Part shown: positions 35,601 through 46,342 of the stretch, piece after piece
Numbering within the stretch: the stretch's first letter is position 1
Layout: every line of letters begins with the position of its first letter
Assembly: GCF_036588685.1 (NCBI RefSeq)
Contig: NC_086376.1
Coordinates: 16,197,911-16,261,910, forward strand
DNA: 64,000 bases
Source of the DNA: Mytilus trossulus
Taxonomy: Eukaryota; Mollusca; Bivalvia; Mytilida; Mytilidae
Direction: 5' to 3'
Translations under genes and position numbers: made by a program
Notes under the pieces: model-generated
The model's database searches: none
The model's input: only the letters and a program-made list of their open reading frames with translations
Told to the model about the DNA's origin: nothing

Positions 35601-36636
35601 ACAGTATTGTGACCACTAGTTGGTTGAAGACAGTGTAGCAACCATTAGTTGGTTAAAAACAGTATAGTGACCACTAGTTGGTTGAAGACAGTATAGTGAC
35701 CATTAGTTGGTTAAAAACAGTATAGTGACCACTAGTTGGTTGAAGACAGTATAGTGACCACTAGTTGGTTGAAGACAGTATAGTGACCACTAGTTGGTTG
35801 AAGACAGTATAGTGACTACTAGTTGGTTGAAGACAGTATAGTGACCACTAGTTGGTTGAAGACAGTGTGGTGACCACTTGTTGGTTGAAGACAGTGTGGT
35901 GACCACTAGTTGGTTGAAGATAGTGTGGTGACCACTAGTTGGTTGAAGACAGTATAGTGACCACTTGTTGGTTGAAGACAGTGTAGTGACCATTATTTGT
36001 TTGAGACATTTTGTGACTATAAGTGGGTTGAAGACAGTATAGTAACAATTTTTTGGTTGAAGACAGTATAGTGACCACTAGTTGGTTGATGACAGTATTG
36101 TGACCCCTAGTTGGTTGAAGACAGTGTAGCGACCATTAGTTGGTTAAAAACAGTATAGTGACCACTAGTTGGTTGAAGACAGTATAGTGACCATTAGTTG
36201 GTTAAAAACAGTATAGTGACCACTAGTTGGTTGAAGACAGTATAGTGACCATTAGTTGGTTAAAAACAGTATAGTGACCACTAGTTGGTTGAAGACAGTA
36301 TAGTGACCATTAGTTGGTTAAAAACAGTATAGTGACCACTAGTTGGTTGAAGACAGTATAGTGACCATTAGTTGGTTAAAAACAGTATAGTGACCACTAG
36401 TTGGTTGAAGACAGTATAGTGACCATTAGTTGGTTAAAAACAGTATAGTGACCACTAGTTGGTTGAAGACAGTATAGTGACCATTAGTTGGTTAAAAACA
36501 GTATAGTGACCACTAGTTGGTTGAAGACAGTATAGTGACCATTAGTTGGTTAAAAACAGTATAGTGACCACTAGTTGGTTGAAGACAGTATAGTGGCCAT
36601 CAGTTAGTTAAAGACATTACAGAGACCACTAGTTGC
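32604..36636. repeat. Large 29-bp minisatellite with higher-order structure
   Basis: About 4.0 kb of tandem 29-bp units with core GACCACTAGTTGGTTGAAGA followed by CAGTATAGT, roughly 139 copies. Variants swap CACTAG for CATTAG, CATAAG or CATGAG, and GAAGACAG for GATGACAG, AAAAACAG or TAAGAAAG. Larger periods are visible: a 58-bp dimer repeated eight times in a row at about 36133-36595, a near-perfect duplication offset by 491 bp (35220-35640 and 35711-36131), and a roughly 203-bp period near 33190-33490. Short open frames inside it (for example the TVFNQLMVTILSSTN type on the minus strand) are by-products of the repeat. No gene. Confidence 0.95.
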
Positions 36637-37110
36637 TTTCATTCACTTTATCAGTCATTACCAATCATACAACATCCCTTCACATGGGTGTTGGTAAATT
36701 AATGTCTAATTGCCAGGGCGTACACGTTGTAACCATAACGCTATACTGTGTGATGTTATTTTATATGCATTAGCTATCATGACGATTAAACATATAGAAA
36801 AAACAATGTATTTATCAAGATTCTTCAACAGGCCCCTCTTATTCATTACCAACAGGTACTTTGGCCTGGACCTGCTTGGGCCTTCAGGCCCCTCATCAAT
36901 GGGTTCAGGTAGTCCAAATAATTATGAGGTCTTCTTCTTCTTTAGGTTTTTAGTAGTCCTTCAATGATCTGAAGATTATTTACTGTTTGTGCGCGCAGCA
37001 TGGCCTATATATATATTAATTTACAAAATCAAAAAACTAAAATATTTGGAAATAAGGTGCGCAATTTAAATTATTAAAATTGTGATTAAAACTATGTACA
37101 TAGGCTAATA
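36637..37110. other. Spacer between minisatellite and LINE
   Basis: No gene. At 36908 TAGTCCAAATAATTATGAGG matches one terminus of the foldback MITE at 11859, a solo end. 36955-37110 is probably the LINE 3' untranslated region. Confidence 0.45.
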
Positions 37111-37114
37111 TGAG

Positions 37115-38895
37115 TTAGATGAATTTGTGGAAAACAGCTAGTGTGAGCTGTTCACCGAAAGTGTCGACTGTGGCAACAGCGACTGTTTGCATCGGCAATA
37201 AGTTCCACTGAGTTATGGTATATGGAAAAAATGAGTATTTATATGTATCTTTTTAGGTTGAAAAGTGTCTAACAGTATAATTATGGTTTTTGCGGGTTCT
37301 ACTGTCTGATGGTATGAGAATAGCAGATGGTATAGTTACAATTTGATGTTCTATTTTGTAGAACATTATTAATCTTGTGCGTGTTCTTCTTGCCTGTAGA
37401 GTTGGCCAGTTTAGGGTGTTTATCATATCTGTCGGGCTACTGATGTTATGGTATCTGTTACAGACATATCTGGGAGCTCACCTTTGGACCATCTCGATTT
37501 TGGAGGTTTGTTCAACTGTGTGAGGGTCCCATACTGAACATGAATATTCAAGTTTAGGATGGACTAGTGCCAGATATGCCTGAGTTTTGATGTTCTGATA
37601 TGATGTTTTTAAGTTTCTTTTTAAGTAGCCCAGGGATTTCTTGTCATTAGCTATAATGTTGTCTGTATGTTTTGACCATTTTAAGTTTGCTTGAAGTGTA
37701 ATGCCCATATATTTAGCTAAAGAGACAGTTCCAGTTTGTGATTGAGGAGGATATAGTCGTTTTTCTTCTGTGAGACTGTAAGGACTGTGCATTTGTCTGA
37801 ACGGAAAGCCATCAACCAGTCTTGCTCCCACCTAGCAGCTGCATCTAAATCTTACTGTAGAGCATCACAGTCACTTTGAGATTTTATGGTTTTGTAGATG
37901 ATACTGTAATCGGTAAACAGTCTGAGCTTACTGGATGATAGGTATTCTGGTATGTCATTAATGTAATTACCAAGAATAATACTGGGCCCAGACCTGTGCC
38001 TTGAGGGACACCTGATGTGACTGGGGCTAGGTCAGATGCTCTCCATCCAGGACAACTATTTGTGTTCTGTCATTTAAGAAGGCAGAGACCCAGTTTAAAG
38101 TTTTATTTTGGATACCGTAATAGTGTAATTTATAGAGTAATCTTTTAAGAGGGACTTTATCAAAGGCTTTGGAAAAGTCCATAAAAATTAAATCTACTAA
38201 AATATTTGAGTGTTGTTGTTATTATTTGCTGCAGGTTCTTGGATGAATGAAATGAGTTGCGTTTCACAAGATCTAGACTGACGGAAGCCATGCTGGAGGT
38301 CATACAGTATATTGTTCTTTTCAAGATGGTTGATGATGTGTTTAGTGAAGATATGCTCCATAAGTTTACAGGAAATACATGTCAATAATATAGGATGGTA
38401 ATTTTTTGGTTTATATTTTTCCCCTTTTTTGAATGATGGTGATACATTGGTGTGTTTCCAGTCTGATGGTGTAATGCCAGTTTCAAGTGATGTTTTTTAT
38501 AAGTGTAAGAATTGGAGCTGTTTGGTCCTTGAGTTCTTTAAGTATTCTGCTGCTGATGTTGTCTGGGCAAGTTTTCTTTTGTGGGTTTATATTGTGTAGG
38601 AGTTTATTGACACCAGGTAAAGATATTTCAAGTGGTGTTATCACAGGGTGTGAGCTAGGACCTTTGTCTGGAATGGTGTTATTTGATTCAGTTGTAAACA
38701 ATGATTGAAATTGTGTATTGAGGATGTCTGCCTTTTGCTTTGTATCAGCTATTAAAACTGTCCTTCTTTTTTCGTGCAGTGGTGCAACAATGGTGTTATC
38801 TGTGCACAGTGATTAAATAAAGGAAAATAGCTTTTTAGGTTAAGATTGATTGTTGCACTGTTGGTCGGGTTCAATTATGGGTAGGTCTAATATCA
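37115..38895 (-). pseudogene. Decayed non-LTR retrotransposon (LINE), reverse-transcriptase region
   Basis: Minus-strand fragments of a LINE RT, in order from 38895: QKADILNTQFQSLFTTES; the fingers block CPDNISSRILKEL; MEHIFTKHIINHLEKNNILY then LQHGFRQSRSCETQLI; the palm block DFSKAFDKVPLKRLLYKL; VPQGTGLGPVLFL; then a degraded active site reading FTDYSIIY where FADD would be expected; the thumb YMGITLQANLKWSKHTDNII; and a C-terminal tail ending about 37118. Motif style suggests a CR1/Jockey-like clade. Frameshifts occur near 38190, 38020 and 37840 and stops are present. The endonuclease domain is not found. A further upstream piece lies at 39380-39650. Confidence 0.85.
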
Positions 38896-38904
38896 TTTTT
38901 TTAA

Positions 38905-39376
38905 TATAATATAAAAAAGAAGATGTGGTATGATTGCCAATGAGACAACTACCCATAAAAAGACCAAAATGACACAAACATTAACAACTATAGGTCATCG
39001 TACAGCCTTCAACAATGAGCAAGGCCCATACCGCATAGTCAGCTATAAAAGGCCCTGATAAGACAATGTAAAACAATTCAAACAAGAAAACTAATGGCCT
39101 TATTTATGTAAAAAAAAAATGAACGAAAAACAAATATGTAACACATAAACTAACGACAACCACTGAATTACAGGCTCCTGACTTGGGACAGGCACATACA
39201 TAAATGATGTGGCGGGGTTAAACATGTTAGCAGGATCCCAACCCTCCCCTAACCTGGGACAGTGGTATAACAGTACAACATAAGAACGAACTACAAAAAT
39301 CAGTTGAAAAAGGCTGAACTCATCAGATAGACATAACATACAAGTGGACATGGCAGGGTACTAACCCCAGTATGCT
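38905..39376. mobile_element. Interspersed repeat (GATGTGGTATGAT family) inserted in the LINE
   Basis: The segment opens AAGATGTGGTATGATTGCCA and carries GACAAC, TATAGGTCATCGTACAG and CCGCATAGTCAGC, the same core as the copies at 23205 and (reverse) 20110-20250. It breaks the LINE between its pre-RT and RT regions, so it is younger than that LINE. It encodes nothing I recognise. Exact ends and any target duplication are not resolved. Confidence 0.6.
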
Positions 39377-39379
39377 GTT

Positions 39380-39655
39380 CTTTGTTCTTTTTGTACTTGT
39401 TTTTTTCAGATGTCAGTACTTTTCAGCATACTTGATGTCTTGTTTCATTTTATTATATAGCTTGTTTTTTGTATTTAAATTTTCCTTAGATTGTTGTGAA
39501 TCGAAGGAAGTCTTTTTTTGTATGTTAGGAACTTATGAGGAATGTTGTTTTCCACTTGATTCTGTAAGATTTGTTTTAAATGTGTTCCACATATCATTTA
39601 CATTTGTTTTGTCCTCTAGGTTTAGGTCTTGAAAGGCTATTATATTTTTTCTTTG
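39380..39655 (-). pseudogene. Upstream piece of the same LINE, separated by an insertion
   Basis: From 39650 the minus strand reads FQDLNLEDKTNVNDMWNTFK and then, after a frame change, KFLTYKKRLPSIHN, text typical of the segment just before the RT domain in CR1/Jockey-like LINEs. It joins in sense and order to the RT remnant that resumes near 38895. The bases between belong to a mussel-type repeat. Confidence 0.6.
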
Positions 39656-39714
39656 ATGCCTTACATCAGCCACTGCTTTATATATACATAATATATTAGA
39701 TAGAATATGATAAG

Positions 39715-39870
39715 TCAGAGAAATACATACACATGATCTACTGGTGTACAGGTCAAGCCAGAAGGCTGGTTAGTGTTTACAATATCGATATCCAGTTTTG
39801 GTTTCCTCAAATTATCATAATGGTACTTTCTTCTTTGGCAAACTGATGGCTTTCTTCTTTTTTTGGGCAT
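39715..39870 (-). CDS. Small ORF starting MPKKRRK, possible paralogous first coding exon
   Basis: A 51-codon frame starting MPKKRRKPSVCQRRKYHY. Directly upstream is CTTTCAGA, giving a 14-base match (GCATTCTGAAAGAA on the plus strand) to the start of the 365-residue ORF at 32096. Basic N terminus, then RKPKLDIDIVNTNQPSG. It may be an exon that splices on, or a remnant of a protein family common in mollusc genomes. It lies just outside the LINE fragments and is not part of their reading frame. Confidence 0.4.
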   Translation of the reverse strand: MPKKRRKPSVCQRRKYHYDNLRKPKLDIDIVNTNQPSGLTCTPVDHVYVFL

Positions 39871-39879
39871 TCTGAAAGA

Positions 39880-40215
39880 ATTTAATTAACATCAACAATT
39901 GCCTTCAAGACTTTATACTAATAATTGTCTGCACAGAAAACTTTTTTATTTACTCAGGGGTGTGGAAATATTTGTTGTGAGCACTTGTCCCTGGGCAAGT
40001 AAAATTAAAAATTTCACTTGTTCGGAAAAAAATTACTTGCCCTGATTAGCTAATATATGATTCTTACTTAGCACTGTTGTGCATTACAAACAAATGAAAT
40101 CCATTTGTTTATATGTGCCTATTGCGTACAGTATCTAAGAATCTGGCACCAAATCTACAAGTCCTAAATAATGACATTCATTCGACAAACACTAATATAA
40201 ATAATAACATCCAAT
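39880..40215. other. Spacer, repeat-like
   Basis: GCACTTGTCCCTGGGCAAGT and TTACTTGCCCTG near 39985-40045 form a loose inverted pair. No gene. Confidence 0.4.
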
Positions 40216-40216
40216 T

Positions 40217-40500
40217 GTAAATTAGCAAAGTGGTTGAAAATATGAAGAAAAAACATCTCTATACACAAATCCAGTATGTCATGATAGGAAAGTAATGCAT
40301 GTCCTGGGTACAATAATTCTCTGAAGATGGAAAAGTGTTTTAAGTGTAAACGGACAAGGGTCTGTCTTGATATTGAAACAAAACACCATGTCCGACAGCT
40401 ATAAAAGTATAATACTGATTTTTATTGTAAATTGCATCAAACTGGTTGAGAATATGAAAAAAAAACCTCTATACACAAATCCAGTATGTCATAGGAAGGT
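40217..40500 (+). repeat. Local duplication at the start of the second LINE remnant
   Basis: About 70 bp at 40217-40286 recur at 40430-40498. Both contain TACACAAATCCAGTATGTCA preceded by GGTTGA and an A-rich run. The second copy runs directly into RT coding sequence, so the 145 bases between may be a later insertion with duplicated edge sequence. Confidence 0.55.
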
Positions 40501-41760
40501 ATATGTCAACAATCTCCTTGAAGATCTCAAATCACACAGCTTAGGATTTAAAATAGGCACAACATATGTGGGCTGTCCAACATGTGCAGACGATGTAGCC
40601 TTCATAATTAGCAACTGTGAACAGGAACTTCAATGTATGCTCTCTGTAACGAATAACCATGCTAACCAATCTAGAGTAACCATAATCCTTCAAAAACAAA
40701 GGCAGTCATTTTAATTAAACCTAAAAACATTAACAGATCTGATCTACAATGGAACTTAGGCAAAAACTTAATATATCCATCAGAGGATACTAGTACTACA
40801 CATCTTGGTCTAATAAGGGTAGAATTAAAGGAAAATGATGTAAACATCGAAGCATGTATCAGTATTGCAAGAAGAACGTTGTACTCCCTGATGAACACTG
40901 GCCTGCATGGCACAAATGGCCTCAATCCACAAACTTCTTATAAAATATATCAGAGCTACATCATTCCAAGGCTGTTGTATGGCATGGAGATTCTACCACT
41001 TAATCAGAAGCAAATGGACATCTTGTCACGCTTTCATAAGAAAAACTTGAGCAGTTAATGCCCACAAGAATAGCTACTGGTGCTGTATATCTCATCTTCT
41101 GCACTCTTACAATTGAGGCTGAAATCCATAAAAGACAACTATCTTTCCTTTATAACATTGTCTCTTACCACAACTCAACATTACTGGATCTGGTAGACAG
41201 ACTACTAATTATGAATATGGACAATCAACAAAGCTTCCTCTGTAAGGTCCAAGTCGCAGGTACGTTAGCTATGTATGATTTGCCAAGCATTGATTCAGTT
41301 TTCAAATGGATCAGTACTCCCTGTTTTGACCAGCCTTTCATCAACAATTTCAGATGTTAAGAAAGAAGCAGTAAAAATTCGTCTCTTAACTGGAACTTAC
41401 CCTCTTTGAGTCAAATAAACATAAATTTAGTGGTGGAAAAGAGTCTTCCTTGTGCAGATAGTGTGGAACATTAAATGAGGACATAACACACTTCTTACTA
41501 CTCTGTCCTGCATTACATCAGCAGAGAAAAACATTATTTTATAATCTAAAGGCCTTAGTCATCTCTTTTATTGGCACGTCAGGATGGACTGAAAGATTTA
41601 AAAATCTAGTAGATATCGTTAAATTGATTATTGATAGTACACTTATATTACCTGATATTAACAGTCGTACCGAGTGAGACAAAATTCAAAAAATGTCTAC
41701 CGATATGTGCTATAGGCTGCATACTGAGAGAACTTGTATTCTGCAGAAATTGTGAAAGTC
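40376..41760 (+). pseudogene. Decayed LINE with CADD active-site box and C-terminal Cys/His knuckle
   Basis: Plus-strand RT remnant. VYVNNLLEDLKSHSLGFKIG precedes PTCADDVAFI, where CADD replaces the usual YADD or FADD. Then, in shifting frames, come SYIIPRLLYGMEILPLNQKQ, a tail with RIATGAVYL and EIHKRQLSFLYNIVS, and near 41455-41520 CRLCGTLNEDITHFLLLC, a CxxC-H-C knuckle often found at LINE C termini. Frame changes near 40685, 41050 and 41360 inactivate it. It belongs to a different LINE clade from the element at 37-39.6 kb. 41760-42170 looks like its AT-rich 3' untranslated region. Confidence 0.75.
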
Positions 41761-42244
41761 CGATGAACTGTATAGAAAAGTAAAACCATAAATACTGAAC
41801 ATTTGTGATATGAGCTGTTTGTACATATGTGATAAGGTAGAGGCAGGGGTGTCCCCCTTATTTTTACTGTATAAAGCTTAAGTGATTTTGTCCAGTTTTT
41901 TAATTTTGTTTTTTATTTACATTTATATTCCAAACCGTAAACTTTGGATTTTTGCGCTCTCCATTGTATAAAGCACCCTTTATTTTTAGATTTTAGTTGT
42001 GTACAGTAAATATTAAATATAAATTTTGATAAGGCCTAGATATTTTACCTCTTAACTGCGTAAATTATTTTATCAGTCCTTAAATAGATTTGATTTTATC
42101 CGTGTACAGTGATTCTAAAAAAAAATTATGTTATATGTGGAAACTTTTAGTCAATACATTATAAGTTTTAATTAGCTCCCTTCTGAATAATATCTGATGC
42201 GGAGGTGTTTCATAATTGGAATTCTAATATGACGTCCTTATTAC

Positions 42245-43585
42245 GCTTTGTAAACAAAGCCGTGTTCTAATGAGAACAAACTAGAGGCTCTTTAGAGCCT
42301 GTGTCGGTCACCTTGGTCTATGTGCATATTAAACAAAGGACACAAACGGATTCATGACAAAATTGTATTTTGGTGATGGTGATGTGTTTGAAGTTCTTAC
42401 TTTACTGAACGTTCTTGCTTCTTACAATTATATCTATAATGAACCTTGCCCATTAGTAACAGAGAAAAATATTTGGTAAAAATTTACATAAATTTACCGA
42501 ATTAATGAAAATTGTTAAAAATTGACTATAAAGGGCAATAACTCCTTAAGGGGTCAATTGACCATTTAGGTCCTGTTGACTTATTTGTAGATCTTACTTT
42601 GCTGAACATTATTGCTGTTTACAGTTTATCTCTATCTATAATAGTATTCAAGATAATAACCAAAAACGGCAAAATTTCTTTAATAATTACCAATTGGAGG
42701 GCAGCAAGCCAACAACCGATTGTCCAATTCATCTGAAAATTTCAGGGCAGATAGATATTGACCTGATTAACATTTTATCCCATGTCAAATTTCCTCAAAA
42801 TGCTTTGGTTTTTGAGTTATAAGCCAAAAACTGCATTTTACCCCTATGTTCTATTTTTAGCCGTGGCGGCCATCTTGGTTGGTTGACCGGGTCACGCCAC
42901 ACATTTTTTAAACTAGATACCCCAAAGATGATTTTGGCCAAGTTTGGATTAATTTGGCTCAGTAGTTTCAGAGGAGAAGATTTTTGTAAAAGATTACTTA
43001 GATTTATGAAAAATGGTTAAAAATTGACTATAAAGGGCAATAACTCCTAAAGGGGGTCACATGACCATTTCGGTCATGTTGACTTATTTGTAAATCTAAC
43101 TTTGCTGAACATTATTACTGTTTACAGTTTATCTCTATCTATAATAATATTCAAGATAATAACCAAAAACAGCAAAATTTCCTCAAAATTACCAATTCAG
43201 GGGCAGCAACCCAACAACAGGTTAACCGATTCATCTGAAAATTTCAGGGCAGATAGATCTAGACCTGATAAACATTTTTACCCCATGTCAGATTTCCTCT
43301 AAATGCTTTGGTTTTTGAGTTATAAGCCAAAAACTGCATTTTACCCCTATGTTCTATTTTTAGCCGTGGCGGCCATCTTGGTTGGATGACTGGGTCACGC
43401 CACACATTTTTTAAACTAGATACCCTAATGATGATTGTAGCCAAGTTTGGTTTGATTTGGCCCAGTAGTTTCAGAGGAGAAGATTTTTGTAAAAAAGCTA
43501 ACACCGGACGACGACGGACGACGGACGCAGGACGCCAAGTGATGAGAAAAGCTCACTTGGCCCTTTGGGCCAGGTGAGCTAAAAA
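42245..43585 (+). mobile_element. GCAGCAACCCAAC mussel repeat with tandem interior and 3' hairpin
   Basis: Opens AGAACAAACTAGAGGCTCT. Two diverged interior units follow (about 42505-43000 and 43015-43500), each with GACTATAAAGGGCAATAACT, TTTCAGGGCAGATAGAT and CGGCCATCTTGGTTG. The 3' end has a GACGACGGACG run and a strong hairpin, AGCTCACTTGGCCC/GGGCCAGGTGAGCT, at 43550-43580. Short frames are not genes. The layout suits a non-autonomous transposon, possibly of Helitron type because of the terminal hairpin. That is inference. Confidence 0.65.
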
Positions 43586-43605
43586 TATGTTTGACACATG
43601 CACAC

Positions 43606-44191
43606 AAAGGAATAGGTCCCGTAAGACCCCTTTTTGGCCCCAAAATATGGCAGTTTTACAAAATTGTTAAAATGTAAACTTTAATATATTTATTGGACAG
43701 TTGAATGCTTCTGCTACATAAATATGGGCTGTTTTTGATAATACAATGCACATATATCGGGTTGTAGCACCATTAAGTCATGCTAAATTACTGAAATCTT
43801 CAAAATTCTATCATTTTGATTAAATTTTAGGCGGTTTCCATGTAAAACGAAAGTGGCCACATTCGTGTTCATCCATAAAATTCAAATGTAAGTTGTATTC
43901 TATAATAATACATAACATATATAAAGATTGTGGATGAACACGGATGCGGCCACTTTCATTTTTGACAAATACCATCTGAAAAGTGACATTTTTTGGCATA
44001 TTTGAGAGATTTTTCATATTTGAGCTTGAATCGGATTCTTTTTAATGACTAAATTAGTTAAAATCTTTCACAAAAACTAATTGAATCAAGTGAAATAGAC
44101 ACTTAAGTGTGATTAAAAAGATGTCAAAATCTTTCGTCAGATGAAACTGAAATTTGAGGCCAAAATGAGTCCTTACCGGACCTACTCCTTT
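43606..44191. mobile_element. 586-bp TIR element (AAAGGAATAGGTCCCGTAAG termini)
   Basis: Left AAAGGAATAGGTCCCGTAAG; right inverted AAAGGAGTAGGTCCGGTAAG. Inside, an inverted pair AAAGTGGCCACATTCGTGTT (43849-43868) and AACACGGATGCGGCCACTTT (43937-43956) forms a large hairpin. The right half is the relative of the split copy at 24068-25165. No transposase frame. Confidence 0.75.
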
Positions 44192-44435
44192 ACTGTTTAT
44201 ATTAAAGTTTCCATCGTTATCCTATAAAATTTACACATTCAAGTAGCTTACATAAACTTTTATAATATATATTATATCGAACAACATATATTTCCCCTGC
44301 TCGTATTTTTTTTAAACTAAAAAATATGAAATGTAATGTACAGAATCCTCAGGGAGGACAAGGGAACAGCTAAACATTTTTACTGTATTTTCATATGCTT
44401 CGACCTATAAAAATACTGTATTTGTCCTATTAGAA

Positions 44436-44598
44436 TCGAAATAATTCCATCTTGTCATGCTCTATGCTCATTTTAACATGGGTAGGTATTATGTTTGACC
44501 ACATTTTACACCTCGCTAACGCTCAGTGTAAAATATCGACAAATATAATGTCTACCCATGTTAAAATGAGCATAGAGCATGACATGAAGAATTATTTC
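44436..44598. mobile_element. Foldback element
   Basis: Arms CATGCTCTATGCTCATTTTA (left) and TAAAATGAGCATAGAGCATG (right) lie within roughly 50-bp complementary ends, bounded by AAATAATTC/GAATTATTT. The centre has a second small palindrome ATTTTACAC...GTGTAAAAT. Confidence 0.72.
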
Positions 44599-44799
44599 TT
44601 AAGTTTACACAAATAGAAGAAGAAGAAGAAGAAGCTGCACATTTTGGTTTAGATTTCACTGACCACTGTTTCAGTTGCCAATCTCTGTTTATATTTGTCT
44701 CTGGATAAGTGTATAGAACATGTGAACCTACTTTATTATAAAATCTAATCAGCTGCTAATAAATCTATGCAGGAGGTTTCTCCATAGACATGATAGAAG

Positions 44800-45390
44800 A
44801 GGGTGGTAAAGGGGGGTACTGAACACGGAAACACGTAAAATAAAAATCGCAAAAACGTAGCACGAAAAATAAAAATCGGGAAAAACGAAGCACGAGAAAT
44901 AAAATCGTGAATATTAAGAAAATAGCACCAGCAGTTATTACTCAGCCGTTCTTGGAGATCATGTATAGACATTGTTAATGTACATACAGACCTTGTGGTC
45001 ACCTTTTAGCGTATTCTTCTTACATATATGATTTGAAAAAAATATATAATTTTGATGGCCTTTATTACATGTATAGCATACATAAACTTATACAATAGTA
45101 AGTAGAACGGAAACAATATACATCAATTTCTATTATATTACACAAGTTTCAAAAGGTACTATAACGCACTGACTTTGAGTTAGTTCCAATTTACTTTTAA
45201 TGAAATGCGGAACAATGCAAGAACGAGAAATTAAGAGCACCGACACGGAACACGGAAAATAAATAAGGGGAAATACGAAGCACGCACATCGAACAAAACA
45301 TGAGAAAACGAGAAATAAAACACCAAAACACGAACACACGTGAAAAAAAAAGGCCGAAAACGTTGCACGAAAATAACCCTTTACCACCCT
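44800..45390. mobile_element. 591-bp TIR element with 8-bp duplication (hAT-type MITE candidate)
   Basis: Termini AGGGTGGTAAAGGG and CCCTTTACCACCCT. Flanks GATAGAAG and CATAGAAG differ at one base of eight. Interior has reiterated CGAAGCACGAGAAATAAAA-type text, read in both halves. Eight-base duplications and AGGG-type ends fit hAT elements. No transposase; frames inside are repeat-derived. Confidence 0.72.
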
Positions 45391-45850
45391 CATAGAAGGA
45401 CTAAATCCGCCTGTTCAGGTTTTATTGTCATGTATTGTAATATCAAATAGTTCATCATGTTTAATTTATTACTTTAATGGAAAAATCATCACAATTATTT
45501 GTACTTTAATTTAATTTTAATTTAACTGTACTGCTCTCAGTACTGTAGAGCTGCTTTAGTCGAATGTATTATTACAGAATTATATTGATAACAATTTGAA
45601 TTTCCGATTTCTGTGGTAAAATTCCCAACCTGGGTAAATATATAAATGAATGTATATATATATATATAGGGATACCTTAATTATTGTTGGGAGTAACAAA
45701 ATATCAAGGACGTAGCCTCAGTCTAAGGTTATCAAGTTGCAGCAGACTCAAACTGACATTAGGTGTTGAAAATGAAAGTTCGTTGTTTCAGGGAAATGCA
45801 GGTAAAGGGGAAGGAAACCAATGTTATAATGCTGGGAAGATAAATTGAAG

Positions 45851-45925
45851 GGTCCTACTAAAATGCGCCCGGGAGCGCCCGGGTGAGGAAAAAGCGCCTG
45901 GGGAAAACAAAAAGCGCCCGGGAAA
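45851..45925. repeat. 3' inverted terminal repeat of the DIRS-like element
   Basis: The end begins GGTCCTACTAAAA and runs into four GC-rich blocks (GCGCCCGGG, GCGCCCGGG, GCGCCTGGG, GCGCCCGGG) separated by short A-rich spacers. Its reverse complement matches the opposite end of the element over the first 30 bases or so with few differences. The base composition contrasts sharply with the AT-rich surroundings. Confidence 0.85.
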
Positions 45926-46035
45926 TATATAAAATACATTTTGTTGGCAAGAGACAACTTTGTGTCGATGAAATCAGTTATGAACATTGATTTTTTTTTT
46001 AATTTTAGACAAGTTATTTGCAAATTCAGATAAAA

Positions 46036-46281
46036 TTAATTCAGAAGAAAATACCGTTTAAATAAAAATAACTTAGCATCTATATTAAATACATCATTTG
46101 TACCAACATGTACAATTATATTATTAAAATGGTACCAGGTGAATACCCTGTTTTTTAATTTCCTTAAAAGCATTTCACAACTCAGACCCCCAAAGGCCTG
46201 AAGTTGCGTATTCCTCATCTCTGGAAGATACTTTAAAATTGAATCTGATATAACTAAACTGGGTTTACCCCATGCCTTCAA
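46036..46281 (-). pseudogene. Truncated SGNH (GDSL) hydrolase domain of the DIRS-like element
   Basis: This 81-codon frame starts 61 bases after the recombinase stop. It shows the first three conserved SGNH blocks: SDS (residues 12-14, the nucleophile Ser region, normally GDS), FGGLS (30-34, block II Gly) and VHVGTND (57-63, block III Asn). The C-terminal block V with the catalytic Asp and His is absent. The frame stops at 46036, and only about 185 bases separate it from the element's end, which is too short for the missing half. SGNH domains are known from some YR retrotransposons and from CR1-type LINEs. The Ser-Asp-Ser instead of Gly-Asp-Ser and the truncation suggest loss of activity. Confidence 0.7.
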
Positions 46282-46342
46282 ACCTACAATATAATTTAAA
46301 TTATTAACTAATAAAATTATAACACCAAATAAAAAACAAATA

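Noticed and set aside
33131..35993. Several 64-67 codon minus-strand frames reading TVFNQL / TILSSTN
   Set aside because: They are translations of the 29-bp minisatellite; the frame cycles every 87 bp and has no independent coding evidence.
44745..45393. 85- and 86-codon minus-strand frames rich in Phe and Cys
   Set aside because: They are translations of the interior repeats of the hAT-type MITE.
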